Shown: positions 34,748-43,527 of the stretch, piece after piece
Position numbering within the stretch: position 1 is the first letter of the stretch
Layout of the letters: each line of letters starts with the position of its first letter
Source of the DNA: Roseinatronobacter bogoriensis DSM 18756
GTDB lineage: Bacteria; Pseudomonadota; Alphaproteobacteria; Rhodobacterales; Rhodobacteraceae
DNA: 64,000 bases
Reading direction: 5' to 3'
Assembly (NCBI RefSeq): GCF_004366635.1
Contig: NZ_SORN01000003.1
Location: forward strand, 248,001 to 312,000
Notes under the pieces: model-generated
What the model saw: the letters and a program-made list of their open reading frames with translations, nothing else
The model's database searches: none
Told to the model about the DNA's origin: nothing
Translations under genes and position numbers: made by a program

Positions 34748-34920
34748 GCGCGGAATCAAGGCCGAAGGCCGCCGCGCATCGCCGGGCCGCCCCCACGGCA
34801 CGGCGATTTGGCTGCCCCAAGCGCAAAGATCTGATCTCGCTGGGACTTGGTCAGCATAAAGCGCTATAGATTGAATCTTGGAGCGCCGCACCGCGGCCCG
34901 ACGCTGCGCGGCTTCGCGCT
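34748..34920 (+). repeat. Structured interspersed repeat, copy 1
   Basis: About 173 bp closely similar to two other segments of the window (49525-49700 and 54205-54378). Conserved elements in order: GCGCGGAATCAAGG; a GGCC-gaa-GGCC hairpin (34760-34770); a hairpin with ATCGCCG/CGGCGAT outer and GCCG/CGGC inner stems (34778-34807); GATCTGATCT; CAGCATAAAGCGC; and CCGCGGCCCGACGCTGCGCGG near the end. No open frame is conserved. It lies between convergent genes. Confidence 0.88.
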
Positions 34921-34985
34921 AACACCGACCGTCCGCAAACCCCTCTCCAAGCAGTCATCGGTTATCTTGTGTCAGGTCTCGAACA

Positions 34986-35795
34986 CTAGTGCGCCGGGAC
35001 AGATACCGGGTCCAGCAATGTGCGGCCGCCATCAATCGTGATGATCTGCCCGGTCATGAACGCGGCCGCGTCCGAGGCCAGAAACTGCACTGCCTCTGCC
35101 GCCTCTGTGGCGGCACCGATGCGCCCCATTGGGGTCTGGCGCAAAATCAGATCGCGGTAATTGTCATTCGAGTGCATCTGTTCCTTGAGGTTTGCACTCA
35201 TGACGCTGCCCAAGGCCACACCATTGATGCGGATACGATGGCTTGCAAATGCAACTGCCATCGACCGCGTCATCTGATCGAGTGCTGCTGATGCAATCGA
35301 ATAGGCCATCAGTTCGGGCTGCGTGCGCCGTGCCGCGATTGAGGACAAGTTGATAATCGACCCGATGGCGTTCTGACGCTCTTCCACCCCTTCGGCCTGC
35401 GCGATCATGCGCTTTGCGACAAGCTGGCTGAGTTTCAGGCTGGCAATCAGGTTCTGCTCCAAGGCTTCCTGTACGGTATCGCTCTGGTCGTCCAGCGGGT
35501 CCGATACGGTGCATTGGCGCGTGGCATTCACCAGAATATCAATACGATCATAGGCATCGATGGTCGCCGACAGCAGATTTGCCAGCGTCAGGCGCTCGCG
35601 CAGATCGCCAGCAAAGAATATCGCATGGTCGTCGGCACCCGACATTGTGGCAACTTCGGCCTTCAGCCGCGATTCGTCGCGGTCGGCCAGCACGACATTC
35701 GCGCCCTGATCGACGAAGTGGCGCGCAATCGCCAGCCCAACGCCATTGGCAGCGCCTGTTATGATCGCGGTCTTGCCTGCAATGGAATAGCTCAT
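34986..35795 (-). CDS. SDR-family protein lacking the catalytic lysine
   Basis: A 269-aa short-chain dehydrogenase/reductase fold protein. The nucleotide-binding motif is TGAANGVG (residues 13-20) and ADRD favours NAD(H). The active-site serines are in NLSSIAARR. Tyr165 is present, but the YxxxK motif reads YSIAS, so position +4 is Ser169 instead of Lys. The usual NNAG motif also reads VNAT. Either the protein is a non-catalytic or atypical SDR, or another residue substitutes. The frame is otherwise intact and well preserved. Confidence 0.85.
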   Translation of the reverse strand: MSYSIAGKTAIITGAANGVGLAIARHFVDQGANVVLADRDESRLKAEVATMSGADDHAIFFAGDLRERLTLANLLSATIDAYDRIDILVNATRQCTVSDPLDDQSDTVQEALEQNLIASLKLSQLVAKRMIAQAEGVEERQNAIGSIINLSSIAARRTQPELMAYSIASAALDQMTRSMAVAFASHRIRINGVALGSVMSANLKEQMHSNDNYRDLILRQTPMGRIGAATEAAEAVQFLASDAAAFMTGQIITIDGGRTLLDPVSVPAH

Positions 35796-35805
35796 GTTGT
35801 GGTCC

Positions 35806-36855
35806 TTATCGCCGCGCCCGTGTCACGGCTGCGGGTTTCCTGCGCGGCCCCTGTGCCTGCCAGACACGGAAGCTGCCGGTCTCGGCCAGGATTTCATGTG
35901 TGGTAAACAGGCTTGCAAGGCTTTGCTCATAGGGCAGATGACGGTTGGCCACCAGCCACAGCTTGCCGCGGTTGCCCAGCAAGCGCGCGGCCGTGGCGAT
36001 GAAGGCCAGCCCAAGTTCGGGTTGCGGCTTGCGGGCAGTGTGGAAGGGCGGGTTCATCACGACCCCATCCAACGGGCCGGAAAGGGTGAAGCTGGCGGCA
36101 TCGTCCCAGTGAAACTGCGCGCGCGGGTCTTTGATATTCTCGCGCGCCAGTTCCAGTGCGGTGGCTTCTGCCTCGACCAGATGCATCACCTCGACCCCTG
36201 ATCGCGCCAGACATGCAGCGGACAGATAGCCCCATCCTGCGCCCAGATCTGCCATGCGTGCAGGCAGCTTTTCGGGCAAATGCTGCGCCAGAAGGGCGGA
36301 ACCGGGGTCCACCCCATCAGCAGAGAACACACCGGGCAGGGTTCGGAACTGGCCCAAGGCCGGATCCTGCACCAGATGCGGAAGGGCCTGCCAGTCACCG
36401 AAATCCGCGCCAGCAGGGGCAAACCAGAACAGTTTGCCATGCGCTTTGGAGACTGCGCCCAAGACCTCGGCCCGCGCACGGACAGCTCTGAGAACGGATT
36501 CGACACCATCGGTTTTCTGCCCGTCCACCAGAATAAATTCTGCACCCATTTCGACGGCCTGCGCAATCAGCGCCAGCCCTTCGGCCTTGGCGCGCGGCAG
36601 GCAGACCAGCGCAACAGGGGCGGTTACAGCTTTGGTCGCGACACTCCAGCCAGCCTGCGCAAGCGCGTCATGGTCCGGGCGGAACCCCTGAACCATCTTC
36701 AGGCGCGCGGCGGGCAACGGGTCAAACCGCTCGCCTGCGCGGGGGCGCAGAACACAAATCTCCCCATCAGGCAGGGACAAGCCTTCATCAAAGGCCAGCG
36801 TCAAGCGGGCCTCTCGCGGTGCGGGATCAGTCAGGATGGGGGATATAGGTGCCAT
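35806..36855 (-). CDS. RsmC-like 16S rRNA methyltransferase
   Basis: A 349-aa class I SAM-dependent methyltransferase with the two-domain layout of RsmC/RlmG enzymes: a degenerate N-terminal methyltransferase-like half and a C-terminal catalytic half. The SAM motif is MADLGAGWGYLS and the catalytic NPPFH motif is in VVMNPPFHTARK, typical of N2-guanine rRNA methylation. The frame is open upstream to 36978, into clpS, but the start at 36855 (MAPISPILTDP) fits best. Confidence 0.88.
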   Translation of the reverse strand: MAPISPILTDPAPREARLTLAFDEGLSLPDGEICVLRPRAGERFDPLPAARLKMVQGFRPDHDALAQAGWSVATKAVTAPVALVCLPRAKAEGLALIAQAVEMGAEFILVDGQKTDGVESVLRAVRARAEVLGAVSKAHGKLFWFAPAGADFGDWQALPHLVQDPALGQFRTLPGVFSADGVDPGSALLAQHLPEKLPARMADLGAGWGYLSAACLARSGVEVMHLVEAEATALELARENIKDPRAQFHWDDAASFTLSGPLDGVVMNPPFHTARKPQPELGLAFIATAARLLGNRGKLWLVANRHLPYEQSLASLFTTHEILAETGSFRVWQAQGPRRKPAAVTRARR

Positions 36856-36871
36856 GATGGCGCGCCGCGCC

Positions 36872-37222
36872 TTACTCTTTTTCCAGCGTGCATTGCAGCG
36901 GATGTTGGTGTCGCCGCGCAAAGTCCATGACCTGCGCAACCTTGGTTTCCGCGACCTCATAAGAGAAGACGCCCACAACCGCCACCCCTTTCTTGTGGAC
37001 CGTCAGCATGATGTCAAAGGCCATCGCATGGGTCATGCCAAAAAAGCGTTCCAGCACATGGACAACGAATTCCATCGGCGTGTAGTCGTCATTCAGCAGC
37101 ATGACCTTATACATAGGCGGGCGCTGCGTGCGCGTGCGCGTTTTGGTGACAACTGCGCCATCATCTTGCGGCCCGTCCGGGTCACCGTCGGTCATCTGTG
37201 GGGCGCGGATCATTTGGGTCAT
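36872..37222 (-). CDS. clpS: ATP-dependent Clp protease adaptor ClpS
   Basis: A 116-aa N-end-rule adaptor that delivers substrates to ClpAP. The core PPMYKVMLLNDDYTPMEFVV and HKKGVAVVGVFSYEVAE are characteristic, and the substrate-pocket NDDYTPM segment is intact. A polar N-terminal extension is typical. The start at 37222 has AAAGAG upstream. clpA is not in the window. Confidence 0.95.
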   Translation of the reverse strand: MTQMIRAPQMTDGDPDGPQDDGAVVTKTRTRTQRPPMYKVMLLNDDYTPMEFVVHVLERFFGMTHAMAFDIMLTVHKKGVAVVGVFSYEVAETKVAQVMDFARRHQHPLQCTLEKE

Positions 37223-37310
37223 CGGCTCTTTCAATCGCTGGATTGCGGATGCACAACGCAATATAGCGTATCACACCGTCCTGAAAACCCCCAGTCGCAA
37301 GGCCAGGCAG

Positions 37311-38015
37311 ATGACCCGCATCACAACTATCGGATTCGATGCCGATGACACGCTTTGGCATAACGAGCGTTTCTTTCGCATGACCCAACAGCAATTTGCC
37401 GAGTTGTTGGGCGACTACACCGACAAGGAAACGCTTATGGCGCGCTTGCTGGAGGCAGAGAAGCGCAACCTCGGGCAGTACGGTTTCGGCATAAAGGGGT
37501 TTGTTCTGTCGATGATCGAAACCGCAATCGAGGTTACACAACAGCGTGTGCCCGCCAGCGTCATTGCCCAATTGCTGGCCGCTGGGCAGGACATGTTGCG
37601 CCATCCCATTGAATTGCTGCCCCATGCACAAGACGCAATCGCCGCGCTGGCCCCGTCGCACAGGTTGGTTCTGATCACCAAGGGCGACTTGCTGGATCAG
37701 GAGCGCAAGCTGGCGCAATCGGGACTGGGCGAAATGTTCGATGCGGTCGAGATCGTCTCGAACAAGACAGCGCCGGTCTATGCCGAGATTTTCTCGCGTC
37801 ACGGTGACGGCCCCGAGGCGGCCTTGATGGTGGGCAATTCCATGCGCTCAGATGTGATCCCTCCCATAATGGCGGGCGGCTGGGGGGTGCATGTGCCCCA
37901 TGGACTGGAATGGGAAATCGAATGGGCGGAAACACCGGGCGATCACCCGCGTTTTCGTGCCATCGCGCATCTGGGTGAATTGAGCGATCTTGTCGGCTGG
38001 ATCGACGGTAGTTGA
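37311..38015 (+). CDS. HAD-superfamily hydrolase
   Basis: A 234-aa haloacid dehalogenase-like hydrolase. Motif I is GFDADDTLWHNE, motif II is in LVLITKG, motif III a lysine in the VSNKT region, and motif IV is in MVGNSMRSDV. The helical cap between motifs I and II suits subfamily I, probably a phosphatase. The substrate is not predictable. The frame is open upstream over clpS, but the ATG at 37311 gives the normal HAD N-terminus. Confidence 0.87.
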   Translation: MTRITTIGFDADDTLWHNERFFRMTQQQFAELLGDYTDKETLMARLLEAEKRNLGQYGFGIKGFVLSMIETAIEVTQQRVPASVIAQLLAAGQDMLRHPIELLPHAQDAIAALAPSHRLVLITKGDLLDQERKLAQSGLGEMFDAVEIVSNKTAPVYAEIFSRHGDGPEAALMVGNSMRSDVIPPIMAGGWGVHVPHGLEWEIEWAETPGDHPRFRAIAHLGELSDLVGWIDGS

Positions 38016-38195
38016 TATTGGTGGCTGATGTGGTAGGGCGCGCCAAGCTGACACACTATATTTGCCTGAGCTTCGCTCAAGAACCCATTAAAATACTTCG
38101 AAAATTCATGCTTTTCCTAAATGCGCAGTCGTGCTAGGATTTGGTTGAGCAGTAAGCCCGAAAAAAACAAACACGGGCACGGAACGAGGCAAAAT

Positions 38196-40169
38196 ATGCA
38201 GGCGCACTTCATGCGATTTCTTCGCCATGCGATGGCGGTTTCTGTATTTGTGGCCGCGATTAGTATTGCGGGTATTTCCCACGCAGCACCCTATGCCGCG
38301 ATGGTTATGGACGCGCGCAACGGCGAGGTGATTTTCGCGCGCAATCATGACACCAAACTGCACCCCGCATCCCTGACCAAAATGATGACGCTTTATGTCG
38401 CCTTCGAGGCAATAAAGCATGGTGAAGTCACATTGGACAGCCAATTCACGGTCAGCAGAAATGCGACACAAACCTCCTGCGTCTGTCTGGGTTTGCGTCC
38501 TGGCCAGCAAATCTCGTTGCGCTATCTGATTCGTGCCGCGGCGCTGCGATCTGCCAATGATGCGTCGGTGGTTATCGCCGAAGGGATTTCCGGCTCCGTC
38601 GAAGCCTTTGCCGAGCGTATGACCCGCACAGCGCGCGCGATGGGCATGGCGAACACCACCTTTCGCAACCCGCATGGCCTGACGCAGACCGGCCATCTCT
38701 CGACCGCGCGCGACATGACCATTCTGGGGCGTCAGCTTTATTTTGACTACCCGCAATATTTCAATATTTTCTCGCGCCGCAGCGACTTTGCGGGTGTGGG
38801 CAATGTTCCCAATACCAACCGCCGCTTTCTGGATGCCTATTCGGGCGCAGACGGAATCAAGACTGGCTACACACGCGCCGCAGGCTTCAACCTGACCGCT
38901 TCGGCCAAGCGCGGCGGCAAACATATCATTTCGACCATGTTCGGCGGCAGCTCAGCGGCTGCGCGCAATGCCCATGTGGCAGAGCTGATGGATATCGGCT
39001 TCACCCGCGCGGCCACCCGTGTGGCAACCCGCGCGCCCGGCACACCTGCCTATCAGGGCCGCGCTGCCGTGGCTGTGGCACAAGCGCCTGCGCGCAATGG
39101 CGATGATGATCCGGGTGCCGCTGCCAAGACGATCAGGTTGCAAACCGCTGTGCGCGTCAGCCAGCGCCCTCAGCAGCGCCCGGTCAGAGCGCCGGATGAT
39201 GCAATCCTGCTTGCTGTGCGTGAAAGTGTGGATGCAGCGGTAACGGATGTTACGACAATTGCCGAAGCCGAAGCGGTCGCCGCAGAGGTTGGCACCACAG
39301 AGATCGCGGTTCTTGCCCCTGATGCGCTGGGCGTTACCCCCCCGCCAAGGCCCGATCTGAGCGAGGCAGATGATCCCGCAGAAGTATCGCTTGATGCCGC
39401 AGTCGCTGCCGGATTCAGCATTGCTGCCCCCGAAGATGTTGCCGAATTGGCCAGCAATGACGGCCCCGCTTCTGAGGAAAGCACTGCCAGTGCCGACCTT
39501 GCGCCTGAAACTGCGACAGAAGAGGCCGTGCAGATGGCCGAACTGGCCGAAAACCCTACGCAAGAACGCGCCCCTGAGCCAGAGCAAGGGGCCGAGAGTG
39601 TTCAGCTTGCCGACGCGCAAGGCACGCCGGAAGATGCAATTGAATTGGTCGAAGACTCCGAGATTACATGGATCGGCGCGTCTGAATCGCTGCTGGCCGA
39701 AGCCGAGAGCGATGATGTCTTGCTTGAGGGTCTCGAAGAGCCTGTGCAATTTGCAAGCTTGGACCAGAACGCGGCCCCGCCAGCCAGTTCCGGCATTATC
39801 CTGACCAGCACCCCGCTGACTTCGGCAAAGGATGCCAGCCCGCAGGCGCTTGCTGCCGCCATTGACGCCAATCTGGACAGCACCGCCGACAACAACGCCC
39901 CCGAAGTTATAGCCCGGCTTTCCACATCAGATGGCGGGCGGCTTTGGGGTGTGTCGCTGGGGCAGTTCACGTCGCGCCATGCCGCAGAGCGCAGCCTGAT
40001 CACCGTCAAGATGGCCGAAGCCGCAGCGCTGGGCAATGGCGTCAGCCGGATTCGCCAGACCAGTGGCAGGTTTGAGGCAACCGTGGCTGGCCTGACCCAG
40101 ACCGAGGCAGAGCGCGCGTGTCTGCGCTTGTCAGCGCGCAGCATGGATTGCGACATTTCGCACCCGTGA
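38196..40169 (+). CDS. dacA: D-alanyl-D-alanine carboxypeptidase with SPOR domain
   Basis: A 657-aa serine peptidase that trims peptidoglycan stem peptides. After a signal peptide (about residues 1-30), the S11 domain shows SLTK at 59-62, SAN at 119-121 and KTG at 222-224. A long low-complexity region (about 285-560), rich in A, E, D and P, leads to a C-terminal SPOR-like domain (LWGVSLGQFTSRHAAERSL) that would bind denuded septal glycan. It is much longer than simple DacA proteins (~400 aa). The start at 38196 has GAGG upstream; an ATG at 38211 is possible. Confidence 0.9.
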   Translation: MQAHFMRFLRHAMAVSVFVAAISIAGISHAAPYAAMVMDARNGEVIFARNHDTKLHPASLTKMMTLYVAFEAIKHGEVTLDSQFTVSRNATQTSCVCLGLRPGQQISLRYLIRAAALRSANDASVVIAEGISGSVEAFAERMTRTARAMGMANTTFRNPHGLTQTGHLSTARDMTILGRQLYFDYPQYFNIFSRRSDFAGVGNVPNTNRRFLDAYSGADGIKTGYTRAAGFNLTASAKRGGKHIISTMFGGSSAAARNAHVAELMDIGFTRAATRVATRAPGTPAYQGRAAVAVAQAPARNGDDDPGAAAKTIRLQTAVRVSQRPQQRPVRAPDDAILLAVRESVDAAVTDVTTIAEAEAVAAEVGTTEIAVLAPDALGVTPPPRPDLSEADDPAEVSLDAAVAAGFSIAAPEDVAELASNDGPASEESTASADLAPETATEEAVQMAELAENPTQERAPEPEQGAESVQLADAQGTPEDAIELVEDSEITWIGASESLLAEAESDDVLLEGLEEPVQFASLDQNAAPPASSGIILTSTPLTSAKDASPQALAAAIDANLDSTADNNAPEVIARLSTSDGGRLWGVSLGQFTSRHAAERSLITVKMAEAAALGNGVSRIRQTSGRFEATVAGLTQTEAERACLRLSARSMDCDISHP

Positions 40170-40212
40170 ACGCGCCATAGCCAGTCGCCCTGAAAACGCG
40201 GTATAGTTGGTC

Positions 40213-41466
40213 ATGCCTGCATTATGCCGCGACTGTCTGACCTGTTTTGCTGAAGGGCGGCGCTGTCCGTCCTGCCATTCGCCGCGCATTGTGGCGGATG
40301 CGGAACTGTTTGTCCTGTCCATCGCGCATATGGATTGCGATGCTTTCTATGCCAGCGTCGAGAAGCGCGATAACCCCGATTTGCGCGACAAGCCTGTGAT
40401 CGTGGGCGGGGGGCAGCGCGGTGTTGTGACCACGGCCTGCTACATCGCGCGCATTCATGGCGTGCGGTCGGCCATGCCCATGTTCAAGGCGCTGAAACTG
40501 TGCCCTGAAGCGGTCATCGTCAAGCCACGCTTTGACGCCTATACCGCCGCATCGCGAGAGATCCGCGCGATGATGGAAGACCTGACACCCGCCATTGAAC
40601 CCTTGTCACTGGACGAGGCGTTTCTGGACCTGTCCGGCACTGCGCGCCTGCATGGCGCGCCCCCCGCTGTGATGCTGGCACGCCTGCTGGCGCGGATGGA
40701 AAAGGAGTTGCGCCTGTCAGGGTCTGTTGGACTGTCGCATAATAAATTTCTGGCCAAGATCGCCTCTGATCTGGACAAACCGCGCGGGTTCTCGGTGATC
40801 TCGCAAGCCGCAACCGAAGATTTCCTGCGTGGAAAACCCGTTAGCATTATCTGGGGGGTGGGGGCGGCCATGCGCGCGCAACTGGAACGGGCGGGCATTG
40901 CCACGATTGATGATCTGAAGCGATGGGACCAGCCCGATCTTGTCGCGCGCTTCGGTGCCATGGGCGCGCGGCTGTGGCATCTGGCGCGCGGGCAGGATAC
41001 GCGGCGCGTGGCCCCTGATCGAGAGGTGAAATCCATCTCCAAGGAAACCACGTTCGACACGGATCTGCATGACGAAGTCGCGCTTGACGGGCATTTGTGG
41101 CGGCTGGCCGATCAAGTCTCGGTCAGGGCCAAGGCCAAGGGGCTGGCGGGGCGTGTGGTTACATTGAAGCTGAAACGCGCAGATCACCGCATCCTGACCC
41201 GCAGGCACAGCCTGCATGACCCCACAACGCTGGCGGATGTGATTTACCGGACCGCGCGCCCCCTACTGGCGCAAGCCATGAGCGCCGCGCCATTCCGGTT
41301 GATCGGTGTCGGTATTTCCGAACTCAGCACGGATCAGGGCGCGGGTTTTAGTGCCGACCTGCTGGACCCGGATGCCGCGCGCCGCGCCGAGGCCGAACGC
41401 GCAATGGACCGATTGCGCGCCCGTTTCGGCCCGGGCAGCGTGGTCAAGGGGCGTAGCCTGCGCTGA
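40213..41466 (+). CDS. dinB: DNA polymerase IV with N-terminal zinc-finger-like motif
   Basis: A 417-aa Y-family translesion polymerase. Catalytic acidic residues are in HMDCDAFYASVE and SLDEAFLDL, with the steric-gate FYASV region. The little-finger domain is present. Before the polymerase core, about 38 extra residues hold four cysteines in two CXXC pairs (CRDC and CPSC), a likely zinc ribbon. The start ATG at 40213 has no clear ribosome site; an in-frame TTG lies 6 bp upstream. There is no beta-clamp motif obvious at the C-terminus. Confidence 0.93.
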   Translation: MPALCRDCLTCFAEGRRCPSCHSPRIVADAELFVLSIAHMDCDAFYASVEKRDNPDLRDKPVIVGGGQRGVVTTACYIARIHGVRSAMPMFKALKLCPEAVIVKPRFDAYTAASREIRAMMEDLTPAIEPLSLDEAFLDLSGTARLHGAPPAVMLARLLARMEKELRLSGSVGLSHNKFLAKIASDLDKPRGFSVISQAATEDFLRGKPVSIIWGVGAAMRAQLERAGIATIDDLKRWDQPDLVARFGAMGARLWHLARGQDTRRVAPDREVKSISKETTFDTDLHDEVALDGHLWRLADQVSVRAKAKGLAGRVVTLKLKRADHRILTRRHSLHDPTTLADVIYRTARPLLAQAMSAAPFRLIGVGISELSTDQGAGFSADLLDPDAARRAEAERAMDRLRARFGPGSVVKGRSLR

Positions 41467-41483
41467 ATGGATCTGCCATGAAA

Positions 41484-41509
41484 AAAGGCCCCGCGAATGC
41501 AGGGCCTTT
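41484..41509. terminator. Bidirectional terminator between dinB and amtB
   Basis: AAAGGCCC (41484-41491) pairs with GGGCCTTT (41502-41509), with A residues before and T residues after. It can end both the plus-strand dinB and the minus-strand amtB transcripts. Confidence 0.8.
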
Positions 41510-41528
41510 CTTGTGTTTCGTGAAATGA

Positions 41529-42887
41529 TCAGCTGTTGCTGAATTCCGGATAGGCTTCCATGCCCATCTCTGTCTTGTCCAGACCTGTGACCTGATCTTC
41601 GTCGCTGATGCGAATACCCATCACCGCTTTCAGGATCAGCCAGACAACCAGCGATGCAAAGAACATGAAGATACCGATTGCCGCCATGCCCACAAACTGC
41701 GTGACAAAGTTTGCATCGCTATTGGTCAGCGGCACAGCCATCGTGCCCCACAGACCGGCGAACAGGTGAACCGGGATCGCACCCACAACATCGTCGATCT
41801 TGAACTTGTCCAGCAGTGGAATAGTCAGCACAACGATTACACCACCGACAGCACCGATCAGCGTTGCAGCGCCCAGCGACGGGGTTAGCGGTTCTGCCGT
41901 GATCGAAACCAGACCAGCCAGCGCGCCGTTCAGCACCATGGTCAGGTCAGGCTTTTTGTACACGATGGTTGACAGGATCAGCGCAGCAACAGCACCACCC
42001 GAAGCGGCTGTGTTGGTGTTGGCGAAAATCCGGCTGACATCAGCCACATCGGAAATCGTGCCCATGGCCAGCTGCGAGCCGCCATTGAAGCCGAACCAAC
42101 CCAGCCACAGAATGAACATACCCAGTGTCGCCAGCGGCAGGTTGGAACCCGGCATGACAGTGACCTTGCCGTCCTTGCCATATTTACCATAGCGCGCACC
42201 CAGCACAATCACACCAGCCAGCGCAGCCCAGCCGCCTGCGGCATGCACGATGGACGAACCTGCAAAGTCAGAGAAGCCCATCTCGTCAAGGAAGCCTTCG
42301 CCCCAGCTCCAGCTTGCCTGGATCGGGTAGATGATACCTGTCAGGATGACGACGAATATCAGGAAGGGCCACAGCTTGATACGCTCTGCCACGGCACCTG
42401 ACACGATCGAGGCGACAGCCGCACAGAACATCAGCTGGAATATGAAATCCGACCCGATGGAGGCGTATTCAATGTCATCGACATCTTCAAGTGCAACGCC
42501 CACAGGTTCCAGTACGGTTGGGGAAATGCCGCCCAGCCAGCCTTCGACAACCCAGTCACCCAGCGGGTACATCAGGTTGAAGCCAACAAGGAAATAGGCG
42601 ATTGCCGCCAGTGAAAACAGCGCCACGTTCTTGGTGGCCTGCATCGTCGCGTTCTTGGACCGGACAAGCCCTGTTTCCAGCATACAGAAACCGGCTGCCA
42701 TGAAGAAAACCAGAAAGCCGCCAACCAGAAACAGCAGCGAATTCATGATGAATACCATTTCGGTATTCAATGCGGTTACGGCTTCCATCGCGTCCGCGAC
42801 GACCTCGGCCTCCTGTGCCATCGCAAGGCTGGGCAACAAGAGCACCGTGGCCGCGAGTGGGAGTGTCTTTTTCAGTTGCATCTGCAT
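41529..42887 (-). CDS. amtB: Ammonium transporter
   Basis: A 452-aa Amt/Mep/Rh channel with a signal peptide (LPLAATVLLLPSLAMAQ) and about eleven membrane helices. Pore residues are suggested by the conserved GSSIVHAAGGWAALAG and IPVHLFAGLWGT segments, each with a conserved pore-lining histidine. The start at 42887 follows AAAGGAC. It lies 31 bp downstream of glnK in the conserved glnK-amtB operon, and PII protein would gate the channel. This type has an acidic extracytoplasmic N-terminal stretch (EAEVVADAMEAV). Confidence 0.96.
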   Translation of the reverse strand: MQMQLKKTLPLAATVLLLPSLAMAQEAEVVADAMEAVTALNTEMVFIMNSLLFLVGGFLVFFMAAGFCMLETGLVRSKNATMQATKNVALFSLAAIAYFLVGFNLMYPLGDWVVEGWLGGISPTVLEPVGVALEDVDDIEYASIGSDFIFQLMFCAAVASIVSGAVAERIKLWPFLIFVVILTGIIYPIQASWSWGEGFLDEMGFSDFAGSSIVHAAGGWAALAGVIVLGARYGKYGKDGKVTVMPGSNLPLATLGMFILWLGWFGFNGGSQLAMGTISDVADVSRIFANTNTAASGGAVAALILSTIVYKKPDLTMVLNGALAGLVSITAEPLTPSLGAATLIGAVGGVIVVLTIPLLDKFKIDDVVGAIPVHLFAGLWGTMAVPLTNSDANFVTQFVGMAAIGIFMFFASLVVWLILKAVMGIRISDEDQVTGLDKTEMGMEAYPEFSNS

Positions 42888-42918
42888 TTGTCCTTTTTGA
42901 AAGTGTCCCGCCGAAATC

Positions 42919-43257
42919 TCAGAGCGCGTCATCACCGGTTTCCCCGGTGCGCACGCGTGTCGCGGCTGCAAGGTCCAGAACGAAAATCTTGCCATCTCCG
43001 ATCTTGTCGGTGCGTGCTGTCTTTTGCAGCGTGTCGACGACCTGTTCGGCCATTGCATCGGACACAGCGATTTCCAGCTTGAGTTTGGGCACGAAATTCA
43101 CCGCATATTCCGCACCGCGATAGATTTCGGTATGGCCGGATTGCGCGCCAAATCCCTTGATTTCGGTAACCATCATTCCGCGCACGCCGATCGAGGTCAG
43201 CGCTTCGCGTACCTCTTCAAGCTTGAACGGTTTTATTGCCGCTATGATGTATTTCAC
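42919..43257 (-). CDS. glnK: Nitrogen regulatory protein PII (GlnK)
   Basis: A 112-aa PII signal protein. It begins MKYIIAAIKPFKLEEVREAL, and Tyr51 in YRGAEYAVNF is the uridylylation site in the T-loop. The B-loop segment IGDGKIFVLDL completes the 2-oxoglutarate/ATP site. Directly upstream of amtB, it should regulate ammonium uptake. Regulation by NtrC and sigma-54 is expected, but I could not find a convincing -24/-12 promoter in the 270 bp upstream. Confidence 0.97.
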   Translation of the reverse strand: MKYIIAAIKPFKLEEVREALTSIGVRGMMVTEIKGFGAQSGHTEIYRGAEYAVNFVPKLKLEIAVSDAMAEQVVDTLQKTARTDKIGDGKIFVLDLAAATRVRTGETGDDAL

Positions 43258-43404
43258 AGGTCATCCCCTTTCTTCGAGAGCGAGAGTCCATCGGACCGCA
43301 CGCTGCTAATGAGGGGTCTGCATTCACCGAGTCTCAATATTTTGCCGCGCTGCAGCAGGTGCAGGGCGCGAAAATGGAAAAAAATGTGCACAAATTTCCA
43401 TCAA

Positions 43405-43421
43405 TGCCCATAAATTGGGCA
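43405..43421. promoter_or_regulatory. Inverted repeat in the glnK / PBP intergenic region
   Basis: TGCCCA (43405-43410) and TGGGCA (43416-43421) form an interrupted palindrome around TAAAT, about 105 bp before the penicillin-binding protein start and 150 bp before glnK on the other strand. A candidate operator; the binding protein is unknown. Confidence 0.35.
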
Positions 43422-43527
43422 AAGTGGTAATCGGTTGCTGGCTTGGGCCAGTACAACTTACCGCGATAGAGGTGGTAATTTCGCCAAGATGGTGGCAGAT
43501 AGACCAAAAGCGTTTTTGAGGTTTCCT

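Noticed and set aside
34740..34985. A mobile element at repeat copy 1
   Set aside because: No transposase, no terminal inverted repeats and no target-site duplication could be seen at any of the three copies; they are listed as repeats only.
43258..43434. A sigma-54 promoter for glnK
   Set aside because: No GG-N10-GC pair in a convincing TGGCAC-N5-TTGC context was found upstream of glnK on the minus strand.
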